From contig NZ_JANFDA010000008.1 in the NCBI RefSeq assembly GCF_040493455.1, positions 62,001 to 126,000 of the forward strand: DNA of 64,000 bases. The letters run 5' to 3'. Made by a program: the position numbers and the translations under genes. The notes under the pieces were generated by a model. The model made no database searches. It worked only from the letters and a program-made list of their open reading frames with translations, and was not told the origin of the DNA. Shown here piece after piece: positions 1 through 6,857 of the stretch; position 1 is the first letter of the stretch, and every line of letters begins with the position of its first letter. Source of the stretch: Microcosmobacter sp040493455 (GTDB lineage Bacteria > Bacteroidota > Bacteroidia > Flavobacteriales > Flavobacteriaceae).

Positions 1-1
1 T

Positions 2-1285
2 AAGATGCAAAAGCAACTCAAGAATAGTGATTTCGCAGTGCTTTACAGAACTAATGCGCAATCGAGAGCTATAGAAGATGCACTTAGAAAACGTGACATT
101 AAGTATAGAATTTATGGAGGATTGTCTTTCTACCAAAGGAAGGAAATCAAAGATGTATTATCATATCTAAGATTGATTATCAATTCTGCTGATGAAGAAG
201 CTCTAAAACGTGTTATTAATTTCCCTGCTAGAGGTATAGGACAAACGACTATCGATAGGCTTGTTGTTGCTGCAAATGGTTACAATCGCTCCATTTATGA
301 AGTGATGCAGAACATCGATAAAATTGATATCAAAATCAATTCTGGAACTAAAGCAAAACTTCAGGACTTTGTAACGATGATAGAAAGTTTCAAAGTGATG
401 AACCAATCTGCTAATGCTTTTGAACTGGCAGAGCATGTTACTAAAGTGTCTGGTTTGATTAAAGAGTTTGGTAAAGATGGAACTCCTGAAGGTATTACCC
501 GAATGGAGAACATCGAAGAACTACTCAATGGTATCAAGGATTTCGTAGAAGGACAGATAGAAATAGCTGATGCCGAAGGCTCACTCACAGAATTCTTAGA
601 AGACGTAGCTTTAGCAACAGACTTAGACAATGAAAAAGGAGATCCAAACCATGTGGCTTTAATGACTATACATTTAGCAAAAGGATTGGAGTTCCCTTAT
701 GTATTCATAGTTGGATTAGAGGAAGATTTGTTCCCAAGTGCAATGAGTATGAATACCAGAAGCGAGTTAGAAGAAGAGCGACGCTTATTCTATGTAGCGC
801 TAACCAGAGCTGAAAAACAAGCTTATCTCACATACACACTGTCTCGTTATCGCTGGGGAAAACTTATTGATGCTGAACCAAGTCGCTTTATAGAAGAAAT
901 AGATGATGAATTTTTAGATATCATCACACCAATTGAAGAACGTCGTTTCAATCCGATGCTCGATGCAGATATTTTCGGAGATGTCGAACCCAATAAAGTA
1001 AGGTTCAAAAAACCTACACCTCGCAATACAGCTAAACAGCGTGCTGAAAAGTTTAAAATAAGCACACCTAAGAATCTTAAGAAGATTTCAGATACGAAAA
1101 CAAACACTAACCTATTTGATAGCAAGTTAACAGTAGGTAATGTTGTTAACCATCAGCGATTTGGTAGAGGAGAGGTAATTAAGATTGAAGGTAAAGGTTC
1201 GGATATTAAAGCCGAGATAAAATTTGAAAACGGAGGAAATAAAAAGCTACTGCTTCGATTTGCAAAACTTGAAGTGATTAGCTAA
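2..1285 (+). CDS. UvrD/PcrA-type DNA helicase, C-terminal part (5' cut by window)
   Basis: The reading frame is open to the left edge, so the N-terminal half with the Walker A motif lies outside. What remains is the second half of a superfamily 1A helicase: YRTNAQSR (motif IV), TIHLAKGLEFPYVF (motif V) near base 670 and RRLFYVALTRA (motif VI) near base 780. The last 55 residues contain VVNHQRFGRGEV, the Tudor-like tail typical of PcrA/UvrD. Family members unwind DNA in nucleotide excision and mismatch repair and remove RecA. Only 11 bases separate its stop from kdsB, so the two may be co-transcribed. PcrA and UvrD cannot be told apart from this fragment. Confidence 0.95.
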   Translation, partial: KMQKQLKNSDFAVLYRTNAQSRAIEDALRKRDIKYRIYGGLSFYQRKEIKDVLSYLRLIINSADEEALKRVINFPARGIGQTTIDRLVVAANGYNRSIYEVMQNIDKIDIKINSGTKAKLQDFVTMIESFKVMNQSANAFELAEHVTKVSGLIKEFGKDGTPEGITRMENIEELLNGIKDFVEGQIEIADAEGSLTEFLEDVALATDLDNEKGDPNHVALMTIHLAKGLEFPYVFIVGLEEDLFPSAMSMNTRSELEEERRLFYVALTRAEKQAYLTYTLSRYRWGKLIDAEPSRFIEEIDDEFLDIITPIEERRFNPMLDADIFGDVEPNKVRFKKPTPRNTAKQRAEKFKISTPKNLKKISDTKTNTNLFDSKLTVGNVVNHQRFGRGEVIKIEGKGSDIKAEIKFENGGNKKLLLRFAKLEVIS

Positions 1286-1296
1286 ACAATAATGAT

Positions 1297-2025
1297 ATGA
1301 AAGTTATTTCGATGATACCTGCACGTTACAGTGCATCTCGCTTCCCGGGCAAATTAATGCAAAACTTGGCAGGTAAGTCTGTGATCTTACGTACTTATGA
1401 AGCGACTGTAGCGACCAATCTTTTTAGTGAAGTCTATGTGGTTACTGATAGTAATATCATCTATGATGAGATTGTAAATAATGGAGGTAAAGCCATTATG
1501 AGTATTAAAGAGCATGAGTCTGGTAGTGATCGAATAGCTGAAGCAGTTGCAACTATTGATTGTGATATCGTAGTCAATGTACAGGGTGATGAGCCATTTA
1601 CAGAACGTGAAAGCCTAGAGAAAGTACTCAGTGTCTTTCATGATGATCCCAATAAGGATATAGATTTAGCTTCTTTAATGGTTCAAATTACGGATTGGGA
1701 TGAAATCAAGAATCCAAATACGGTTAAGGTTATCGTAGATCAAGAAAACTTTGCGCTATATTTCTCTAGGAACCCAATTCCATACCCAAGAGATGAAAAT
1801 GCTAATGCAAAATATTTCAAGCATAAAGGCATATATGCTTTCAGAAAAGAAGCTTTATTAGAGTTTACAGAATTACCAATGCAGTTTTTAGAAGCTAGTG
1901 AAAAGATTGAATGCCTACGCTATCTAGAATATGGTAAGCGTATAAAAATGGTAGAAACCAACGTACAAGGTGTAGAAATTGATACTCCTGAAGATTTGGA
2001 ACGCGCTAAAAAATTATGGAAGTAA
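1297..2025 (+). CDS. kdsB: 3-deoxy-manno-octulosonate cytidylyltransferase
   Basis: This 242-residue protein is full length for KdsB (CMP-Kdo synthetase), which activates Kdo or a Kdo derivative with CTP for addition to lipid A in the cytoplasm. It begins with the nucleotide-binding signature IPARYSASRFPGK and has VVNVQGDEPF in the middle, both hallmarks of the family. It is the first gene of a tight run; its TAA overlaps the next ATG in TAATG. An alcohol dehydrogenase resembling KdnB lies three genes downstream, so the real substrate could be 8-amino-Kdo, as in Shewanella. That substrate choice is inference; the family assignment is secure. Confidence 0.95.
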   Translation: MKVISMIPARYSASRFPGKLMQNLAGKSVILRTYEATVATNLFSEVYVVTDSNIIYDEIVNNGGKAIMSIKEHESGSDRIAEAVATIDCDIVVNVQGDEPFTERESLEKVLSVFHDDPNKDIDLASLMVQITDWDEIKNPNTVKVIVDQENFALYFSRNPIPYPRDENANAKYFKHKGIYAFRKEALLEFTELPMQFLEASEKIECLRYLEYGKRIKMVETNVQGVEIDTPEDLERAKKLWK

Positions 2026-2726
2026 TGAGTGATTTCAATAACATAAAAGTCATAGGATTTGATGCTGATGATACGCTTTGGGTCAATGAAACCTATTTCA
2101 GAGATGCTGAAGTAGAATTCGCCAAGTTATTGTCATCTTATGAGACCATGAACAAAATCGATCAGGAATTGTTCAAGATGGAAATGAAAAACCTTCCATT
2201 ATATGGTTATGGTGTAAAAGGGTTTATGCTATCCATGGTAGAAATGGCCATAGAATTATCTAATGGCAACGTTTCAAACTCAACCATAGAAGCGATTCTA
2301 AATATTGGTAAAGACATGATCAATAAGCCTGTAGAATTGCTTGATGGCGTTACGGAAGTTTTAGAAACATTGCATGGAAAATATAGACTTATAGTGGCTA
2401 CAAAAGGTGATTTACTGGATCAGGAACGTAAGTTAGATAAATCCAACCTCGACAAATATTTTCATCATATAGAAGTCCTTAGCGATAAGAAAGAGGATAA
2501 TTACGAGAAGTTATTAAAGCATTTAGATATAAAGCCGTCCGAGTTTTTGATGATAGGAAACTCCTTAAAGAGTGATATTTTACCATTGATTAATATAGGC
2601 GCTAGCGCTATTCATGTTCCGTTTCATACCACATGGGCACATGAAACTGTAGATGAAGATGCGATTAAGGACAAGGGTTATAAGACTGTAAAACAAATAA
2701 AAGAGATTCTACCACTTTTAGTATGA
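2025..2726 (+). CDS. HAD-superfamily hydrolase
   Basis: The protein opens with FDADDTLW, the DxDxT nucleophile motif of haloacid dehalogenase-type phosphatases. It continues with VATKGD (motif II region) and a motif III/IV segment around MIGNSLKSDILP. The helical cap between residues about 20 and 100 marks a C1-cap phosphatase. I chose the ATG at 2025, which overlaps the kdsB stop, over the in-frame ATG at 2016. The stop overlaps the next gene in ATGA, so translation is probably coupled. A phosphatase acting on a small phosphorylated metabolite is likely. It is not obviously the Kdo-8-phosphate phosphatase KdsC, which lacks such a cap. Confidence 0.85.
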   Translation: MSDFNNIKVIGFDADDTLWVNETYFRDAEVEFAKLLSSYETMNKIDQELFKMEMKNLPLYGYGVKGFMLSMVEMAIELSNGNVSNSTIEAILNIGKDMINKPVELLDGVTEVLETLHGKYRLIVATKGDLLDQERKLDKSNLDKYFHHIEVLSDKKEDNYEKLLKHLDIKPSEFLMIGNSLKSDILPLINIGASAIHVPFHTTWAHETVDEDAIKDKGYKTVKQIKEILPLLV

Positions 2727-3346
2727 AAGTTTTAGATATAGATAACTGGAGTAGAAAACAGCTTTACGAGCACTTTACACGTTTAGCAGATCCTACATTT
2801 GCTGTTACAGTGAAAGTAGATGTTACTGCTGCTTACGATTATGCCAAGGCTAAGAAGGTTAGCTTTTTTGGTAAATATTTGCACGATTGCATAAAAGCGA
2901 TAAATGCTGTTGAAAATTTAAGGTATCGAATTATAGATGATAAAGTTGTTTTGTATGATACTATTCATGCTTCAGCGACAATCATGAGAGAAGACAAAAC
3001 ATTTGGCTTTTCATTTATAAATTATGATGAGGATTTATTAGTCTTTTTAAATAACCTTAAGCTTGAAAAAGAGCGCATCCTATCAACAACGGACTTATAT
3101 CCGCCAGTAAATAGCTTAGATTGCATACATTGCTCTGCAATACCTTGGATAGCATTTACGGGACATAAAGAACCTAGGTCTGGACAAGTAGAATCTGTAC
3201 CAGAATTGGCATTCTCTAAAGTAGAATTAGTCGATGGAAAGCGAATGATGAATGTCGCAATTAGTGTAAACCATGCATTAGTAGATGGTTATCATGTTGG
3301 GTTATTTTTTGAAAAGTTTCAAAATAATCTTAATTCATTAGAATAA
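2723..3346 (+). CDS. chloramphenicol acetyltransferase-fold acyltransferase
   Basis: The 207-residue length and fold signatures match the CAT family: an N-terminal segment ending in the FAVTVKVDVT strand, and the catalytic histidine motif NHALVDGYH near the C terminus. Real CAT enzymes acetylate chloramphenicol with acetyl-CoA as cytoplasmic trimers. Many Bacteroidota carry housekeeping homologues of unknown substrate, so resistance should not be assumed. It overlaps the upstream HAD gene by 4 bases and sits among cell-envelope genes, which argues for a biosynthetic or salvage acyl transfer rather than drug resistance. There are no mobile-element signs around it. Confidence 0.85.
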   Translation: MKVLDIDNWSRKQLYEHFTRLADPTFAVTVKVDVTAAYDYAKAKKVSFFGKYLHDCIKAINAVENLRYRIIDDKVVLYDTIHASATIMREDKTFGFSFINYDEDLLVFLNNLKLEKERILSTTDLYPPVNSLDCIHCSAIPWIAFTGHKEPRSGQVESVPELAFSKVELVDGKRMMNVAISVNHALVDGYHVGLFFEKFQNNLNSLE

Positions 3347-3360
3347 AAGAACGAAGTTTT

Positions 3361-3368
3361 TATTTTTG
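3361..3368 (+). promoter_or_regulatory. -7 box before the iron alcohol dehydrogenase gene
   Basis: TATTTTTG fits the Bacteroidota -7 consensus TAnnTTTG and ends 17 bases before the ATG at 3386. No clear -33 TTG is seen at the usual distance. The 39-base gap before this gene, in a run of otherwise overlapping genes, supports a separate promoter. Confidence 0.4.
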
Positions 3369-3385
3369 TTAAAGAAATAATTTAG

Positions 3386-4468
3386 ATGACGTATAAAAAT
3401 TATCCTATGGTGTCCAGAGTTGTTTTTGGACGCGGAAGTTTTAATCAGCTTGGAGATATTTTAGAACCTAAGCGATTAAATGAAAGGGCACCATTTATTT
3501 TCCTGGTGGATGATGTTTTTAAAGGCAACTCTTGGCTAACGTCTCGTATCCCATTAGCATATGATGATCAGATTCTATATATCTCTGCAGATGAGGAACC
3601 TAAGACGTCTCAAGTAGATGAATTGGTAGAACAAATTATTTTATCTCACAAAGACAGACCTTCTGGAATTATAGGCATAGGAGGAGGGACTATTTTAGAC
3701 TTAGCCAAAGCTATTTCTATAATGCTCACTAACGAAGGTGAAGCTAAAGACTACCAAGGGTGGGATTTAGTAAAGTATCCTGCTGTTTATCATGTTGGAG
3801 TACCAACAATATCTGGTACTGGCGCTGAAGTATCAAGGACGACTGTACTTACTGGGCCAGAAAAGAAATTAGGTATCAATTCTGATTATACGCCTTTCGA
3901 TCAGGTGATTTTAGATCCAGAACTGACTAAGGATGTTCCAAAAGACCAATGGTTCTACACAGGAATGGATTGCTATATCCATTGTATAGAATCACTAAAT
4001 GGAACTTACTTAAACGCCTTTAGTCAAAGTTATGGAGAGAAAGCTTTCCAATTGTGTAAAGAGATTTTCATGGATAATGATTTATCCGAAAAGGAAATGC
4101 AGGATAAATTAATGATGGCCTCTTGGCATGGTGGAATGAGTATTGCTTATTCTCAGGTTGGTGTAGCTCACGCTATGAGCTATGGACTATCGTACTTATT
4201 GGGTACCAAGCATGGTATTGGTAATTGTATCGTTTTTGATCATTTAGAAGAATTTTATCCTGAAGGTGTAAAGCTTTTCAAAGTCATGAAAGCCAAACAC
4301 AATATTCAACTTCCACAAGGTATTTGTAATGAACTTGATGATAATGAATTTGATATCATGATTGATATTGCATTGAGTTTAGAGCCACTTTGGGAAAATG
4401 CACTTGGTAAAGGATGGAAACAAAAAATTAGTCGCGAAAAGCTATTATCTTTATATAAAAAGATGTAA
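3386..4468 (+). CDS. iron-containing alcohol dehydrogenase, KdnB-like
   Basis: This 360-residue group III (iron) alcohol dehydrogenase has the NAD-binding GIGGGTILD motif near residue 97. Its metal-ligand segments are GMDCYIHCIES and HAMSYGLSYLLGTKHGIGN, which supply the Asp and His ligands. The N terminus (VVFGRGSFNQL) and its length resemble KdnB, the Kdo 8-oxidase that with the aminotransferase KdnA makes 8-amino-Kdo. Its presence in the kdsB gene run supports that reading. A kdnA homologue is not in the window, so KdnB is an inference; a different alcohol dehydrogenase remains possible. Its stop overlaps the next gene in TAATG. Confidence 0.7.
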   Translation: MTYKNYPMVSRVVFGRGSFNQLGDILEPKRLNERAPFIFLVDDVFKGNSWLTSRIPLAYDDQILYISADEEPKTSQVDELVEQIILSHKDRPSGIIGIGGGTILDLAKAISIMLTNEGEAKDYQGWDLVKYPAVYHVGVPTISGTGAEVSRTTVLTGPEKKLGINSDYTPFDQVILDPELTKDVPKDQWFYTGMDCYIHCIESLNGTYLNAFSQSYGEKAFQLCKEIFMDNDLSEKEMQDKLMMASWHGGMSIAYSQVGVAHAMSYGLSYLLGTKHGIGNCIVFDHLEEFYPEGVKLFKVMKAKHNIQLPQGICNELDDNEFDIMIDIALSLEPLWENALGKGWKQKISREKLLSLYKKM

Positions 4469-5016
4469 TGCGTTGGCTGGCTAAATTTATCTACTACAAA
4501 CTTCTTGGCTGGAAAATTACGGGGAATTCAAATTTCTCAAAAGATACTATAAAAAAATGTGTCATCATTGCCGTGCCTCATACGAGCTGGCACGACTTCT
4601 ATATTGGAGTTTTATTGCGAAAAGTAGTTGGCGTTAAAACGAATTTTATTGCCAAGAAAGAATTATTTGTGTGGCCATTGGGCTGGTACTTCAGAGCTAT
4701 TGGTGGCGCATCAATCGACAGAACTTCTGGACAGAATAAAGTTGAAACTATAGCTAATCTTTTTCGCGATAAAGAGGAGTTTAGATTAGCTTTAGCTCCC
4801 GAAGGTACTCGCAAGAAAGTGGAGCAGTGGAAGACAGGATTCTATTATATCGCTAAGGCTGCTAAGGTTCCTATTATTATGTTCACTTTAGATTTTCAAA
4901 ATAAGCAAAACCACATCTCAGAGCCGTTTTATCCAACTGATAATACAGAGGAAGATTTTGAGTTTATGCATGCTTTCTATAAAGGTGTAAAAGGAAAAGT
5001 CCCTGAATATTCTTAA
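4468..5016 (+). CDS. PlsC-type 1-acyl-glycerol-3-phosphate acyltransferase family protein
   Basis: The small 182-residue protein contains the two acyltransferase signatures of the PlsC family: HTSWHD (HxxxxD, catalytic) near residue 37 and APEGTRKK (substrate phosphate binding) near residue 110. Such enzymes acylate lysophosphatidic acid or related lipids at the inner membrane. It is shorter than standard PlsC and resembles the short variants found next to envelope genes in Bacteroidota, so it may act on an ornithine, glycine or other lipid. The ATG overlaps the upstream stop. It converges with the next gene, the two ends overlapping by 4 bases. Confidence 0.85.
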   Translation: MRWLAKFIYYKLLGWKITGNSNFSKDTIKKCVIIAVPHTSWHDFYIGVLLRKVVGVKTNFIAKKELFVWPLGWYFRAIGGASIDRTSGQNKVETIANLFRDKEEFRLALAPEGTRKKVEQWKTGFYYIAKAAKVPIIMFTLDFQNKQNHISEPFYPTDNTEEDFEFMHAFYKGVKGKVPEYS

Positions 5017-5618
5017 TGATGACTCCAGGAATCTTCATCATCTTTGTTCATGGGAGATAGTCCCAATATTTCATTATCAGTATTCACTCCCAATCCTAAC
5101 ACAGTTCTATTTGCATAATTAAAATAGGAGACGACTTGATTTACTTCTAATATTTCCCCATCAGAAATTCCCTTTTCCTTGAGTAAGTCAATATCACTTT
5201 TATTTATTTCTGAAGCTTGTAATGTGAGCTTTTTTGCATAATTGCTTAAGGCTAGTTGTTTATCATCTAATACCTTATGAAGCGTATCTTGTTCTATACA
5301 TTGCTGAATTTGTGCTGCTTTGGAATCATTTTGTAAAAAACGTTTCATTCCTGAAAAATGATGTAAATAGCAATAGTCACACTTATTAATATAACTGGTA
5401 TAAGTTCCCAAAAGCTCTAAGAACCAATTGGGGAATGTATTATTCGCATGATGTAAAGTATTCTTATAAATACTCATATGCCCAGTAAGTGTATGAGGTC
5501 TAAGACTGTGAATGCTTAGTACATTATCTATTTGTCCATTTGGACCTTTAATTTTCTCATAAATCGTTCTTAGCTTACCTGTAGCTTCTTCAAAAGGAAT
5601 TACTTTAATCCAACTCAT
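5013..5618 (-). CDS. AhpD/carboxymuconolactone decarboxylase-like peroxidase-related protein
   Basis: The central segment CDYCYLHH carries the CxxC...H redox motif of AhpD-like alkylhydroperoxidases, inside an all-helical 201-residue protein. That is the length of the 'uncharacterised peroxidase-related' subgroup. Members reduce peroxides with thiols or act as reductants for peroxiredoxins. The start ATG overlaps the stop of the upstream DUF3052-like gene in TAATG, so both are one operon. The cytoplasmic location follows from the lack of a signal peptide. The enzymatic reaction is inferred from the motif only. Confidence 0.85.
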   Translation of the reverse strand: MSWIKVIPFEEATGKLRTIYEKIKGPNGQIDNVLSIHSLRPHTLTGHMSIYKNTLHHANNTFPNWFLELLGTYTSYINKCDYCYLHHFSGMKRFLQNDSKAAQIQQCIEQDTLHKVLDDKQLALSNYAKKLTLQASEINKSDIDLLKEKGISDGEILEVNQVVSYFNYANRTVLGLGVNTDNEILGLSPMNKDDEDSWSHH

Positions 5619-6034
5619 TATGTTCTGTCTTTTAAACGATAAACAAACTTTAATCCGCTCCAGTCTTCATCTACAGCAGCAACTTTTATATCTACTAATC
5701 CTATAGATAATAAATGTTCTCTAACGGGTTCTCGCTTTAAGTCTGTAACGATTTTAGAGCTTCCTTTTGGCCAGCTTATCCATAATGCTCCATTTTGCTT
5801 TAGAGAAGATTTATATGTTTCTGCTATGCTTGTTAACTCTTCTTTTGTTTTGCAAAATATGTGAATGAAATCAGCAGATTCTGGTGTTAACTCATCCAAT
5901 TCTACCAGATTTTCTGGAATAATGCTAAACAAGTTAAAATAATGCTTTGGTGCATTATACAGTAGTATTTTGAAATCAGGTTTTATGCCCAACTTTTTTT
6001 CTAATGGAGTTCCAGAGTATCCAGGGTTTGTCAT
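5618..6034 (-). CDS. DUF3052-like small cytoplasmic protein
   Basis: A 138-residue soluble protein with the N-terminal NPGYSGTPLEKKLGIK segment and an internal ALWISWPKGSSK motif, which I recognise as the DUF3052-type family. The fold looks like a small Rossmann/methyltransferase-like domain without a visible cofactor motif. Function is unknown. It is the first gene of a two-gene operon with the AhpD-like protein, which may hint at a stress role. No signal peptide or membrane segment is seen. Confidence 0.75.
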   Translation of the reverse strand: MTNPGYSGTPLEKKLGIKPDFKILLYNAPKHYFNLFSIIPENLVELDELTPESADFIHIFCKTKEELTSIAETYKSSLKQNGALWISWPKGSSKIVTDLKREPVREHLLSIGLVDIKVAAVDEDWSGLKFVYRLKDRT

Positions 6035-6189
6035 AGGTGAAGAGCTTTCGCCTAAGGTACAATTTTTTCGTTATAGCGCTTTATCCTTAAAGGGTTATGG
6101 CATAGATATTGTATATAATATAATGAGTAAATGTAGAATGAAACATAAAGTAAACTATAATAGTCCCTAAAAAGAAACATTCACACTTG

Positions 6190-6240
6190 CTATTAATCAA
6201 GAGCTACTCCTTACGTCAGTATTTGAGTAGCTTTTTGATT
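6190..6240 (-). terminator. hairpin downstream of the 6252-6752 gene
   Basis: An inverted repeat AGCTACTC / GAGTAGCT encloses a loop of about 15 bases just after the minus-strand gene ending at 6252. A TTTTT run lies on the plus-strand side, so polarity is ambiguous. The long loop makes this a weak call. Confidence 0.35.
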
Positions 6241-6251
6241 TGATGAAGGTG

Positions 6252-6752
6252 TCAAAACTTTCGCTTTTCAAATTTATCTTTTTCATCATCTTCGTCATCT
6301 TCGCTTAAATTACCTGGAAAAACTAAAGAGGTACTTGCAAACGTGGTTCCGAAGTTGACATTAGCATAGTACACTTGACTTATTGCGTCTTGTACTTGTT
6401 CTTCAGTCAACTCCCGTAAAGGATGAATAAATGTCGACCATAGAATGTTATCCGAAATCGCATACTTTACATCTAATGCAGTATGAAAATTTGCGACCAA
6501 AGCCGCTTGCATTAAATCTTTATCTAGACGTTCAATTTCTATAATTGGAGAAATGATTCGCATTCTATTGTTTGTAGAATCTGTTAACGATATCATGGTT
6601 ACATCTTTAATCTTTAACTGCCAAGCGCCAGGTTGCCCTTGGATAGTATCGCTTACTGAGCTAAAAATCTCATTTAGTTTTTCATTTGTCATATTTTGAG
6701 AAGTAATAATTGGTGTTACAAACAGGCTAAGGATGAAGAGAACTTTTTTCAT
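6252..6752 (-). CDS. secreted protein of unknown function with acidic tail
   Basis: The first 18 or so residues form a signal peptide (basic MKK, hydrophobic core, then SQN), so the 166-residue protein is exported. The middle has alternating strands around GAWQLKIKDV and NRMRIISPI, vaguely like the YbjN/type III chaperone-like fold, but I cannot assign a family. The C terminus is strongly charged, with a run of Asp/Glu followed by Lys/Arg. It is a single gene with its own upstream gap and a possible terminator behind it. Function unknown. Confidence 0.7.
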   Translation of the reverse strand: MKKVLFILSLFVTPIITSQNMTNEKLNEIFSSVSDTIQGQPGAWQLKIKDVTMISLTDSTNNRMRIISPIIEIERLDKDLMQAALVANFHTALDVKYAISDNILWSTFIHPLRELTEEQVQDAISQVYYANVNFGTTFASTSLVFPGNLSEDDEDDEKDKFEKRKF

Positions 6753-6797
6753 AATTATCAGATTTATATGTTAAGTCGATAGTATTAACCATACTTA

Positions 6798-6834
6798 CAA
6801 AAAAAGAGCTGCTAATGTTATATTAACAGCTCTT
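6798..6834 (-). terminator. rho-independent terminator of the metalloprotease gene
   Basis: Read on the minus strand, AAGAGCTG pairs with CAGCTCTT, an inner ATTA/TAAT extends the stem, and a run of seven Ts follows. It begins 24 bases after the protease stop codon. Confidence 0.8.
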
Positions 6835-6857
6835 AGTATATCACTTAGAAAGAAATA

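Noticed and set aside
2723..3346. Chloramphenicol resistance gene
   Set aside because: The CAT fold and HxxxDG motif are present, but the gene overlaps housekeeping envelope genes, has no mobile context, and many Bacteroidota homologues are not resistance genes.
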